Shown here in pieces: positions 13,801 through 21,431 of a DNA stretch of 64,000 nt; positions within the stretch are counted from its first letter, which is position 1, and each line of letters begins with the position of its first letter. A program made the translations under genes and the position numbers. The notes beneath the pieces are model-generated. The model was not told the origin of the DNA. It made no database searches and was given only the letters and a program-made list of their open reading frames with translations. The stretch is from Sanderia malayensis (lineage: Eukaryota; Cnidaria; Scyphozoa; Semaeostomeae; Pelagiidae): NCBI GenBank assembly GCA_013076295.1, contig RQOL01000481.1, positions 1-64,000 of the forward strand, given 5' to 3'.

Positions 13801-13924
13801 GCCGGCTATAAAACTTAATGACGTGACTGTTCACGTTAATAGCAACAAAAATGAAACAATGGAACACGAAATAACAACAACTACATCTGATGTTGCTATG
13901 ATAGAAGAAGTGACAACTCTTTGA
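1807..13924 (+). CDS. PIP5K1: Type I phosphatidylinositol-4-phosphate 5-kinase, 21 exons, two apparent frameshifts
   Basis: Makes PI(4,5)P2 from PI4P at the plasma membrane, controlling actin, endocytosis and signalling (family knowledge). Exons: 1807-1858, 2752-2792, 3379-3471, 3952-4002, 4304-4383, 4790-4862, 5789-5831, 7189-7341, 7772-7831, 7937-8019, 8172-8264, 8471-8533, 8937-9014, 9119-9164, 9279-9360, 9739-9822, 9936-9984, 10710-10791, 10973-11065, 11615-11674, 13038-13924. The start [10 protein letters not shown] is the only ATG that splices in frame into exon 2. Family motifs in order: [52 protein letters not shown] (ATP-binding lysine), [35 protein letters not shown] (catalytic loop), [28 protein letters not shown]. 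The last exon adds about 295 acidic, Val/Thr/Glu-rich residues unlike the kinase. Exon 6 is two bases short (or one too long) after RET near 4809, and exon 10 lacks one base near 7957, though all splice sites are intact. Protein would be about 782 residues without the lesions. Sequencing error, variant allele and pseudogene are all possible. Confidence 0.9.
2215..2345 (+). repeat. Family D repeat, single copy
   Basis: Contains agatagagcaagcatacg and atcaactgcttagattatag, matching the tandem units at 30100-30420. It lies in PIP5K intron 1. Confidence 0.7.
2930..3300 (+). repeat. Family B tandem repeat, about 3 to 4 units
   Basis: Units of about 92 bp with ggtccatttagtccattg followed by a TTTCCAGGAGGTAAA-like segment and a TGTCTGACTATATTGTCTCA-like segment. 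It lies in PIP5K intron 2. Confidence 0.8.
3508..3840 (+). repeat. Family A minisatellite (17 bp)
   Basis: Degenerate tandem array of cctctctattaaaccat, about 18 units, in PIP5K intron 3. The same unit recurs in many other introns in the window, in both orientations. Confidence 0.9.
4413..4646. mobile_element. MITE-like element with TACCGTATT inverted ends
   Basis: Starts taccgtattcactcgagta and ends with the reverse complement taccgtatttactcgagtg. It is 234 bp long, has GC-rich gggcggcg-type subterminal blocks and carries no protein. It lies in PIP5K intron 5. Confidence 0.65.
4867..5301 (+). repeat. (CAAA)n-type microsatellite
   Basis: About 430 bp of caaa/caaata repeats directly after the splice donor of PIP5K exon 6. 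The long Cys/Leu/Phe-rich open frames on the opposite strand are by-products of this repeat and not genes. Confidence 0.95.
5540..5632 (-). repeat. tRNA-derived sequence (SINE head or tRNA pseudogene)
   Basis: On the minus strand an A-box-like tggcgtaatctgttggttaa is followed about 65 nt later by a B-box ggttcgagccc. These are the internal RNA polymerase III promoter elements of tRNA genes. I could not fold a convincing complete cloverleaf, so I call it tRNA-derived and not a functional tRNA. Confidence 0.4.
5638..5716. repeat. Hairpin with 19-bp perfect arms
   Basis: gatataagataatctagag at 5638-5656 is the exact reverse complement of 5698-5716, with a 41-nt loop. It directly adjoins the tRNA-derived sequence and may be part of the same small transposable element. 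Confidence 0.75.
6008..6078 (+). repeat. Family B module, solo copy
   Basis: Runs from tttacccctggaatg to atatttccaggaggtaaa. The two ends are inverted copies of each other, as in the family consensus. Confidence 0.6.
6250..7115 (+). repeat. Family B tandem repeat, about 9 units of 92 bp
   Basis: The largest family B array in the window, filling most of PIP5K intron 7. Units share gtgtctgactatattgtctc, tgtcacccctggaaggtcc and aaatgatatatttccaggag. Two subtypes differ by gataaaatacgcg versus gataaacaatgcg. Small open frames on the minus strand follow the repeat and are not genes. Confidence 0.9.
7375..7712 (-). repeat. Family A minisatellite, reverse orientation
   Basis: About 20 degenerate units of agaggatggtttaatag in PIP5K intron 8, opposite in orientation to the arrays at 3508, 9405 and 10035. 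Confidence 0.9.
8725..8930 (+). promoter_or_regulatory. Segment with CRE-like TGACGTCA sites, duplicated at 14740-14920
   Basis: Contains catatttcgcgtttttaca and then atgacgtcattat and gtgacgtcattat within about 35 bp. TGACGTCA is the palindromic CREB/ATF site. A diverged copy with the same order of motifs lies downstream of the gene. Whether this is regulatory or a dispersed repeat is undecided. Confidence 0.35.
9405..9607 (+). repeat. Family A minisatellite
   Basis: About 12 degenerate 17-bp units in PIP5K intron 15, starting about 45 bp after the exon 15 donor. Confidence 0.85.
10035..10680 (+). repeat. Family A minisatellite, long array
   Basis: About 37 units of cctctctattaaaccat filling PIP5K intron 17. 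It includes a duplicated block carrying the rarer variants aaccaacctctctatcaaa and ctctgctaaatcattccct. Confidence 0.9.
11340..11535 (+). repeat. Tandem TGACCTTTGATGACA repeat
   Basis: About 9 direct copies of an 18-bp unit, tgacctttgatgacaaa-like, in PIP5K intron 19. The core, read on the other strand as TCAAAGGTCA, matches the extended half-site bound by monomeric or DR-type nuclear receptors. Function is not shown. Confidence 0.75.
12112..12942. mobile_element. TTAA-flanked non-autonomous DNA transposon
   Basis: Both ends are TTAAAGACCCATTGTCAACC, continuing as inverted repeats of about 130 bp with only about two mismatches. The flanking tetranucleotide is TTAA, as for piggyBac-type elements. 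A second inverted pair lies inside (about 12250-12320 and 12347-12415). Near-identical arms imply a recent insertion into the last PIP5K intron. An exon-like frame at 12463-12555 is the only coding potential. Confidence 0.75.
12463..12555 (+). other. Exon-like open frame inside the TTAA element
   Basis: Begins ATGACTGATACG and reads [20 protein letters not shown] and on to QNM for 31 codons, ending exactly at a GTAAGC splice donor. It could be the first exon of the lost transposase gene or an alternative first exon. No partner exon is found inside the element. Confidence 0.3.
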
Positions 13925-14159
13925 TCCCTGTGCTATGCTCTGCTTTTCGATTATAGCTGGGACAGATAATAGCCAGGTATTCCTGTCGTACAATTTATGT
14001 GGAACAAATGTGGATCTTTTCATTTTGTTATATTTGTCAGTGGAATTTGATGTAGCGAACGCAGAAAAAGCGAACCAAATGGGAGCCAAGTAAATCATTT
14101 TATATCAGGGGGTTGTAACCAGCAAATACTTGTACGAATGAAGTACGCTTATATGAACG

Positions 14160-14365
14160 AAAGCTCGCTGAAACAAGGTTTAATTGACGAAGTTTGTTGA
14201 GTCTGGGTCAATTGTATACTATGAGGCAGTTCAACAAGGGACCAGTTGTTTAGTTAGCTACATACAGTGAAGTTCGTTATATGAGGGTGAATTGTATAGT
14301 ATGAAACAGTTCAGCAAGGGACCAGATGTGTAGTTCGCTATGCATACAGTGAAATTCGATAAGTA
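14160..14365 (+). repeat. Family C repeat, about 2.5 units
   Basis: Units with agttcaacaagggaccag and gaagttcgttatatgaggg in forward orientation. Confidence 0.75.
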
Positions 14366-14739
14366 TAGGAATCCCCATTATGTGAATGATTCGTTTGTAA
14401 TATCGATATACTGTCTGATTGTCGCTTATGATACTGGCTCATACTACCCCACATTACCGTACACTTTCTCCCCCCTTTTCACTTCTCATGCATATACGAG
14501 TAGTGTATATTGATTTGTTCCGTAAGGAATTAGGTATAGGGACTAATAGATTCACCTTAGAGATAAACACATAATCTTTTGACGTTTACGTTTTCGTATG
14601 CTGCTCCCGTGATAATAAATGAATTGCATTAGATTTACATAGGTGCGATATGCTTAACCGGGGGGTCGCGTTGCTTTATATGTTGCTACAGACTTAGAAA
14701 TTGCGTAGATTTACTCTACTAGTAGGCAGGCCTTGTATA

Positions 14740-14920
14740 GTTAACTAATTTACCATCAATTAGTTTTAATCATATTTCGCGTTTTTAGATAATCTAATTT
14801 TACTGTCATTCTTATTCAATTAGATAACTTTCAACCTTTGCGTCATTTTGACGTCGATATGACGTCATATAGTTAATGTGAAATTATTGTGACGTCATTT
14901 ATTTGGATTATTTATTTCAG
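14740..14920 (+). repeat. Diverged duplicate of 8725-8930 with TGACGTCA-like sites
   Basis: Shares taccatcaattagttttaat, catatttcgcgtttttaga, and then gatatgacgtcat and gtgacgtcattt, in the same order and spacing as the intronic copy. Confidence 0.5.
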
Positions 14921-15029
14921 GTTAATTTGATGTCATCATGTTAATTCTTGCTTAATCTGTTTGTATCACGTCACTGTGACTGCCGCTTCTCTTCGTTGCG
15001 ATTGTTATATGATGCTGGTTGATAGAGGG

Positions 15030-15085
15030 GGGGGGTCGTTTAATAGAGAGAATGGTCTGATAGGGAGGGTGGTTTAATATATTTT
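15030..15085 (-). repeat. Family A minisatellite, short array
   Basis: Three degenerate units in reverse orientation, immediately before the left foldback arm. Confidence 0.6.
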
Positions 15086-15386
15086 CATACAGATATTGTT
15101 GGCAATATAGAAACTTTAAAAATCTTGTATGTGTAGAAAATGTTGTACTTTTTAACAAAGGTACGTCTCTGTTTTTCGATTATTTATTATCTGTTTTATG
15201 TTGTTCCATCATTCATTTCATTTTATTTTCTCTTGCAGCCGACGTATACATGAGATGCCTTACGATGTTTGAAGTCAGTTATACGCATGCTCATCATACT
15301 GCATTCCCACGTCTAATTGATTGCCATCTCGGTATGTATACATCGTTGAATGTTTTGTCCAATTGCGTCGGCGGTTGCTGGGCCTA

Positions 15387-15679
15387 CAATCCTGGCCAAA
15401 AATGCTGGAACGCTGCTAATATTTTCATTCCGTTCTGCAAAATTTTCTCCCCTCCCCCCGATACAATGTTGATCTTTGTTCACTGTGTCTATTTTTCAGC
15501 GGGTAATCGCTATTCACGAGTATGCTACATGCCTTACAACCAACAACCAACATTGTTTTTTGGGGGGAGGGGAGGGAGAGGTATTTGACAAGCATTTGTT
15601 GTTTGTGCTCTAAGAGGCCGCGTATTGTGTTTCAGTTAGCAATATTTTCAACCGTTCCAAGTCTTTTTGGCAAGGATTG
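15387..15679 (+). repeat. Left terminal direct repeat (293 bp), foldback
   Basis: Identical to 20019-20311 at every base I compared. The unit is a foldback: its outer about 40 bp pair imperfectly with its own other end, and ctcccctcccccc followed by acaatgttg pairs with caacattg followed by ggggggagggg. It therefore looks like a complete 293-bp MITE with CAATCC ends at each end of the larger element. Confidence 0.9.
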
Positions 15680-16175
15680 TCTCTTACTACTGAATTGAAA
15701 ATTTTTGTTTTTACTTGCAGCTACATAAGTTATATCACCAAATAACAAGCGTGGATTACATTTGTTGATAATAGATGTATTATGAATGATCATATTTAAA
15801 AAATGACGTCACTTTTGACCACACCCTGCTTTTGACGGTCATTTCCCTGTGCATGGCAAAGCCCAACACTGCATGTTTTGCTTGCATGAAATTCTGCAGT
15901 AATATGATGGATAATGGAGTTTATAAGTTTAGTATTATCATTTTCATGAAATATATTCCAACTGTCTAACAAATGGGCTTAAGCAGGAAGTTGCATGTGC
16001 GGGAGAATAGACACAAAGTAATGACGACAGTATGCGGCAAGAGATAGTTGATGCCGTTCCAGCACTCAATGCACTGTAAATATCCACACGTTGCTAACTG
16101 AGTTGACTTTACTGGCAGGGATAATAATTTCTTTAGTTTCGATGCCTCTGTAACACGAGTGGACGTATAGATAAG
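15680..16175 (+). promoter_or_regulatory. Upstream region of the Rep gene
   Basis: Non-coding stretch inside the composite element that should contain the Rep promoter. It holds tagtattatc at about 15929, close to the conserved nonanucleotide nicked by CRESS-type Rep proteins, but only a weak 6-bp stem surrounds it. No TATA box is clear. Confidence 0.3.
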
Positions 16176-17483
16176 ATGGCTTGCAATAATAATGATGAAA
16201 TTATGAGTAACGAGGAAGATTTCGAGCCAGAACAGTTAGCTGTCAAAATGAAAAGACAGGCGTACTTAGTAACTTGGAGCAGAGCAAATACAACTGAGTA
16301 CGATAAGAAAAGATTTGCAGAGGCAGTGACATCTGCATTTGCAGAAGTGACGTCATCTTTAATTAAGCATTGGTGTTGCTGTGTAGAAGAGCATCAAGAT
16401 GGCACGCCACATTATCATATGGCTGTTTTATTAGACAGGCCAACACGTTGGAGCCGTGTAAGACAGCATATTCAGCAAACCCATGCTATTACTGTAAACT
16501 TCTCTGGGCATGGCGGGTACTATAGTGCGTACAACTACGTGAAGAAGGAAGACAGGCATGTGCTTTACAGTGATTCTCACCCAGATGTAGTTGTGAAGCC
16601 AAAGACCTATGCAGCAACAAATGTGAAGGTGACCAAAAAAATGGAAAAAAAAGGAAAACGCATGGGGAAGCTAGAGGTTGCTGAACTGATTGTGAAAAAC
16701 AGCATTCACGATAGAATTCACCTTCTGCAGCATGCTAATGCACTGAGAAAAGAAGGACAACCCGCCTTGTACAAATTTTGCATTGAAAGGTCTACAAAGA
16801 CCATTGTAGAATTTATTGCAACTGTGTGGGATGCTGAAACAGCAGAACAGACCTTGCAGAGACAGAACATGCTGAGAATGGAGATTCTAACCAATGCCCT
16901 CGATAAGCCCTGCATTTGTGATAGGCAATGGCTAAAGTGTGCTACCGAAGTGTTGGAGCGGAATGGCATTGATGTCGCAGATTTTTCTAAGGCAGTAAAG
17001 GATCTTCTGCAGAAAGGTAGGGGCAAAGGGCGGAATATCTTGCTTACTGGTCCAGCAAATTGCGGGAAGACATTTTTGCTAAACCCTCTCGTAGAGGTGT
17101 TTAACGCATTTTGTAACCCAGCTGCAGGAACATTTGCATGGGTCGGGGTGGAGCAAAAAGAAGTCATATTCTTGAACGACTTCCGCTGGGAAAGAAATAT
17201 AATATCTTGGGCAGATATGCTACTGCTACTGGAAGGACAGTTAGTTCATTTTCCTGCTCCAAAGACGCACTACTCGCAAGATATCTGCTTAATCAAAGAT
17301 ACCCCAGTTTTCTGCACAAGCAAAGCACCCCTGATATATTTAAAAAATGGGACAATTGATGAGCGGGAAACCGAAATGATGGATGTGAGGTGGAAACATT
17401 TTGCATTACGTCATCAACTTCAGGTGGATGAATGCAAAGAGGTTCCTTGCTGTGCAAATTGCTTTGCGATGCTCATTGCATAA
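16176..17483 (+). CDS. Rep-like protein: HUH endonuclease plus superfamily 3 helicase (435 aa)
   Basis: Predicted rolling-circle initiator that would nick one strand and unwind the DNA. The N-terminal endonuclease domain (about 28-135) shows motif I as YLVTWS (30-35), the metal-binding HUH motif as PHYHMAV (H79, H81) and the catalytic motif YVKK with Y121 and K124. The C-terminal ATPase (about 280-400) shows Walker A GPANCGKT (292-299), a Walker B-like FLNDF (332-336) and motif C FCTSK (379-383), where the usual Asn is Lys. A Cys cluster near the C-terminus (C420, C425, C426, C429) could bind zinc. Domain order is that of CRESS-DNA and parvovirus-type Reps. No capsid gene accompanies it, so I do not call it an endogenous virus. 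The start has a good context (aagATGG) and the frame is uninterrupted. Confidence 0.85.
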   Translation: MACNNNDEIMSNEEDFEPEQLAVKMKRQAYLVTWSRANTTEYDKKRFAEAVTSAFAEVTSSLIKHWCCCVEEHQDGTPHYHMAVLLDRPTRWSRVRQHIQQTHAITVNFSGHGGYYSAYNYVKKEDRHVLYSDSHPDVVVKPKTYAATNVKVTKKMEKKGKRMGKLEVAELIVKNSIHDRIHLLQHANALRKEGQPALYKFCIERSTKTIVEFIATVWDAETAEQTLQRQNMLRMEILTNALDKPCICDRQWLKCATEVLERNGIDVADFSKAVKDLLQKGRGKGRNILLTGPANCGKTFLLNPLVEVFNAFCNPAAGTFAWVGVEQKEVIFLNDFRWERNIISWADMLLLLEGQLVHFPAPKTHYSQDICLIKDTPVFCTSKAPLIYLKNGTIDERETEMMDVRWKHFALRHQLQVDECKEVPCCANCFAMLIA

Positions 17484-18243
17484 TACGTCAACAATGTGTT
17501 GTGGTCGAAGCTTTGTTCACGCTATCCACGGTGGCCACCGTGAAACATTTTTAGTAATTTTGTGTTTGATATAATTTTCAATATATATACTCACATATTT
17601 AGATATAGCATAACATTTTCAATCGTTATAAATCACATGTGTTGTCTATTTTTTGTCTGCTCGCATTAAAACTTCACTTATGAGGGTTTTTTGTACGGTT
17701 GCCAGTAAATAAAAAGAATAGAAACGAAGATATCAAATTTCATTTAGAAATGACTGGCCACCGTATACGTTTTGCATGAATAATGGGAGATAATTGAAAA
17801 ATACTTTTTAAAGACATGCCATAAAAACAACAGATGCATAAAGATGAGAATCTTACCTCAAAATTAGTAATATATTGCTTAATTGTACTGCTAAATATCC
17901 GCTTTGTAAATGGCCGCCGTCGTGGTAACCGTGGATATCGTTGTTTCTCTTATTTGTCATGTCATAGGAAATTTCTAGAAATGAGAAATTAGGCCTTCAT
18001 GAGCACCACATTGCTTTTTGCTAATGGTTTATACACAATTGTCAGTATGTAAACATAAACTCCGATGAGATTTCAAATCCAAGCAGTTCATGAAATACCG
18101 TGCAATAATGCGCAGAGAGCATAGCAGAATACACTTGACGAAGAGAAATACAATTAGGTTAAAAATGTCACATCGCAAAATATCAACTTGAAACGACAAA
18201 ATGAGAGATAAAATAATAAATAGACAAAAGCTCTAGTATATTT
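17484..18243. promoter_or_regulatory. Spacer between the convergent genes, with iteron-like GGCCACCGT motifs
   Basis: Contains the perfect 16-bp palindrome cacggtggccaccgtg (17527-17542), a second ggccaccgt (17756-17764) and ggccgccgt (17912-17920) followed by ccgtggata (17928-17936), which is the inverse of tatccacgg at 17524-17532. Repeated short motifs and inverted repeats are typical of Rep-binding origins, so this is a candidate replication origin. An aataaa near 17708 could end the Rep transcript. Confidence 0.4.
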
Positions 18244-19350
18244 TCAGTATTTTGTTCTGTCACCCTTAGTAGCAACAATTAACTTCATACGCTGAGGCAT
18301 GTTATCTATTGTTCTCTGTATAACGTCTTTGTCAAAGTTCCATAGTGTATCCAACACTCTTCTTGAAAACTCCTCATATGATTCTCTTGTTAATTTCTTA
18401 GCCAATGCTTGGTTCTGTAATGCACGCTTAACATTATGAAAAACGTTTTCAATTGGATTGAGGTCTGGTGATCTTGCTGGTATCCTCAATAACGTTGCAC
18501 CGATCTCGTGTAATGCATCCATGGCAAGCTTACTAGTCTGACATGGCTCATTGTCCATGACGAAGAACTTTGCCATTCTGCTTTTTCTGCACTGAACACG
18601 TGCTCCAATAAATGCACGCGGAAGCTTGCTTCTAACAAAGTCTGCAAAGAACTGTCCAGTCATTTTTTCATATGGTTCCACCATAATCACGCCTGAATTG
18701 TATGATACAGCGACAAGAACATGAAATCTTCTGCCACCGGCGAGATTCTTTGAGCCACTTGTTGTGTATCTCAGACCTTCACTTCGCTTTCTGTAAATGC
18801 GTCCTTTTGGTTTTGAGGCTTCTTGAAATGGGTTATATTTGTGTATAAATGATACGCCATCTAAGTAGAACGCCACTTCTTTTGTCCAGAAACTATCCTC
18901 GTGTTGCTTTAATGCTTGCCTAGCGAACCTTTTGCGGCTGACTTTATCTTTGACAGACAACAAGCCCTTCTTTCTTGGCTGCAACTTACGATACCCGGCA
19001 TCATTAAGTATACGGACATATGTTCTGTAGCTGCCATCCGTAACACCAGCTTCATTCATTATTTCCTTTACTGTTGGACTTCGACCATCAGCACGCAATG
19101 CATGAAATGTTCGTAAAAAGTACGAGACTTGTCGCTCTGACAAAATTCTTGGCCGTCCACGCTTCTTTTTCTCATTTCCTTGCTTCTTTGTTTTTTGAGT
19201 AGAATCTATTCCTTCAGTATAGCATCGGTAAACAGATGAATGTGAAATTTTCAGAATCCTTGATACTTCTCGAAAGCTTTTACCTTGTTGAGCAACCATT
19301 AAATAGGCTAGAGCTCGTGTTTTGGAACATATCTTCTTCTTAAAGGCCAT
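18244..19350 (-). CDS. Tc1-type DD34E transposase (368 aa)
   Basis: Predicted cut-and-paste transposase that binds the terminal repeats and integrates at TA. The N-terminus has a helix-turn-helix (about 14-45, including GKSFREVSRILKISHSSVYR), then a GRPRILS hinge and a second HTH-like part. Catalytic residues fit RNase H-fold DDE enzymes: first Asp in FYLDGV, second in FVMDNEP, and Glu in PDLNPIEN, with 34 residues between the second Asp and the Glu, i.e. DD34E as in Tc1. The length suits the family and the frame is intact. It lies convergent to the Rep gene, and the TA duplication around the element fits its action. This is clearly the IS630/Tc1 superfamily; the subfamily is not resolved. 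Confidence 0.9.
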   Translation of the reverse strand: MAFKKKICSKTRALAYLMVAQQGKSFREVSRILKISHSSVYRCYTEGIDSTQKTKKQGNEKKKRGRPRILSERQVSYFLRTFHALRADGRSPTVKEIMNEAGVTDGSYRTYVRILNDAGYRKLQPRKKGLLSVKDKVSRKRFARQALKQHEDSFWTKEVAFYLDGVSFIHKYNPFQEASKPKGRIYRKRSEGLRYTTSGSKNLAGGRRFHVLVAVSYNSGVIMVEPYEKMTGQFFADFVRSKLPRAFIGARVQCRKSRMAKFFVMDNEPCQTSKLAMDALHEIGATLLRIPARSPDLNPIENVFHNVKRALQNQALAKKLTRESYEEFSRRVLDTLWNFDKDVIQRTIDNMPQRMKLIVATKGDRTKY

Positions 19351-20018
19351 TACGAAATTAGAAGTGCGTCTCTCACTGGATCTTAATATCTACTAAACCT
19401 GTGCTGTGACCCGACATTTAACAGTTATTGTACCTGTAAACAACTAGATTCGGCACTACGTCACTGATATTGTTCTTGCTATTGTTTGTCGTTCTCTAGT
19501 GACCTCGGACTGGACAATAGATAATTTTCACGCTATTTCTATAGCTGTTGAAGCATCTCAGGGGTTTTAAACTAAAAATAGCAAAAGACGATTCAATGGA
19601 TTGCTTATTACAGATGAAATTTTGAATTTGCCACAGCTGACACTTTCTATTCTCTAGAAAAATGAGCTACTAGCGACAGCCTCGATTTCATGTTATTTTA
19701 CACATTCAACTTTTCACTCATAAACATAAAGTATAGCACAGCAGGCAATTGAAAGGCGTCCGTAAACATAAATAATCACAATTTATGAGAGCCCAGAGAT
19801 GCTAAGAACATTAAAACATAATCATTATGAGAAAGTAGGGTAAAAATGACCAAAACCCATAAAAATAGACCATTTTGGCTCCAAATGACGTCATTTTCAT
19901 TAAAGATACAGGTGAAATTGCAAAAATAATTTTATATTCGTGATTCACAGGTCTAACTTCGTGAGGTTTTTAAAAAAATTACAGGCTTCAGCACGATTTG
20001 TATTCAAAGCGTGTCAGA
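19351..20018. other. Upstream of the transposase, inside the composite element
   Basis: About 670 bp of AT-rich DNA between the transposase start and the right terminal repeat. It should hold the transposase promoter (minus strand). No further gene is seen; the short open frame entering the right repeat is a by-product. Confidence 0.4.
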
Positions 20019-20311
20019 CAATCCTGGCCAAAAATGCTGGAACGCTGCTAATATTTTCATTCCGTTCTGCAAAATTTTCTCCCCTCCCCCCGATACAATG
20101 TTGATCTTTGTTCACTGTGTCTATTTTTCAGCGGGTAATCGCTATTCACGAGTATGCTACATGCCTTACAACCAACAACCAACATTGTTTTTTGGGGGGA
20201 GGGGAGGGAGAGGTATTTGACAAGCATTTGTTGTTTGTGCTCTAAGAGGCCGCGTATTGTGTTTCAGTTAGCAATATTTTCAACCGTTCCAAGTCTTTTT
20301 GGCAAGGATTG
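20019..20311 (+). repeat. Right terminal direct repeat (293 bp), foldback
   Basis: Identical to 15387-15679 and in the same orientation. Its outer end (20311) abuts the TA duplication. The inner border (gtcagacaatcc) and the inner border of the left copy (ggattgtctctt) are not TA, so the two repeats are not two independent MITE insertions. Confidence 0.9.
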
Positions 20312-21395
20312 TAGGTGTTAAATGCTACTGGGTATTTTCGGCACTTTCGTATCGGGTAGAGCATTTGCATTCTCACTTAGAATGTAGAATTGGGGCTTGG
20401 TTGGGAGATGTAGTGCTCTGGCAAAATACGGAAATTGGGGGCATAGTAGCAGCCTTACACGGGGAAGTATACTGACCCCCCTGTGGAAGAGAGGGTTTCG
20501 CCGTTTGTGGCGAAGTTTTTTCTTCCCTGGATGTTCCTTTTACAAGTTATACCTAATTCTTTTTTCATAATAAATCCATTTTTTTTAGAAATAAATTGAT
20601 TTGTGAATATATTAACAAGCTTAGAACTTATTTCTAAGCTGGTTATTATATTCATTGTTGAAGACAATGACAAAACATTACTGAAGGAATGCCGACCATT
20701 GGCAGGGGAGCTCAATGGTTGAAATTTGCCGCACAGAAGTTTTGCTGTCTTCATTCGACTCAGCTGAAACCTGCATCGTTCATACCACATCATACCTCCA
20801 TGCATCGATTGCATGTGGGAACATCAGCAGGTACGCATGCGTTTGGTAAAACTTTATTCGCTTTATTCTATATCAGATGATGTCATCTGCTTCTAACTGT
20901 TGATATTGATCATCATTGCGCCCTATCCCGGCAGGCATTTCGCATCCAATTCAAATTTCACCTCGTACCTTTTTGCTGCTTTTTCTTGTTCTTGATTCGA
21001 ATGCAATTGATGTGCGAAGAAGGAGGATTTTTCACAACATGCTTGGCATTTATCGAAATGTGGCAGCTATCCTCTGATTTTTCTCGTTTCAAAATGTGAA
21101 TTGGCAAGTTTTCCATTTTATTTTTTGGTTTTTTCTGCTTTATCCTTCGTAAATAAAAACTTGAAGCTTCGTGACATCGAACAACAAAGATGGCGATCAC
21201 CTTCCCTTACATGAATTGAATTTATTATTCTGAGATGTTATTAAAAGGCCAACCAACTACCTCTTTTGTTCAATTGTATTTCAACTTCAATTGCATTTCA
21301 ATTTTAATTGATTTAATTTTTTATAGCTATTTCATGTTGATTTTTCTGTAGATAATTAGAAGACACGAAGAGCAAACCAGATATCTTTTAACAAA

Positions 21396-21431
21396 ATGGC
21401 CTCTGATGAAGATCTCATATTCGTTGTCGTG
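21396..21431 (+). other. Exon-like start in the foldback arm
   Basis: atggcctctgatgaagatct opens a short frame (MASDEDLI and so on) ending in a GTGAGT donor. The other arm carries the same feature at about 24418-24389, differing by an in-frame 6-bp gap. Conserved frame and donor hint at the first exon of a gene once carried by this repeat, but I find no following exon. Confidence 0.3.

Larger units (their letters stand above)
13925..15183. other. Downstream region of PIP5K
   Basis: Follows the kinase stop codon (TGA at 13922-13924). It contains the presumed 3' UTR, with an AATAAA-type signal near 14613, two family C units (14160-14365), the CRE-like duplicate (14740-14920) and a short family A array (15030-15085). 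No conserved protein is seen. Confidence 0.5.
15387..20311. mobile_element. Rep plus Tc1-type transposase element with identical 293-bp terminal direct repeats
   Basis: A 4,925-bp element flanked by TA on both sides (15385-15386 and 20312-20313). The opposite foldback arm shows the uninterrupted site as gggcctaggtgttaa with a single TA, which fixes the borders. Ends are CAATCCTGGCCAAAAA and the reverse complement of CAATCCTTGCCAAAAA. It holds two convergent genes: a HUH/SF3 Rep (16176-17483, plus) and a DD34E transposase (18244-19350, minus). A TA duplication is what Tc1/mariner integration leaves. The Rep and the LTR-like identical termini are not part of ordinary Tc1 elements, so I infer a composite that may replicate through a circular form. 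Both genes are uninterrupted, which suggests recent activity. Confidence 0.85.

Noticed and set aside
15250..15588. 112-codon frame across the foldback arm and the terminal repeat
   Set aside because: It crosses the insertion border of the Rep/transposase element, so it cannot be an old gene; half of it recurs at 20011-20220 because the terminal repeats are identical.
16718..17167. 149-codon minus-strand frame inside the Rep gene
   Set aside because: It is antisense to the conserved helicase domain and has no motif of its own.
16176..17483. Interpreting the Rep gene as an endogenous parvovirus or circovirus remnant
   Set aside because: No capsid gene is present, the frame is intact and it sits inside defined transposon borders next to a transposase. 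A viral origin of the Rep gene itself remains possible.
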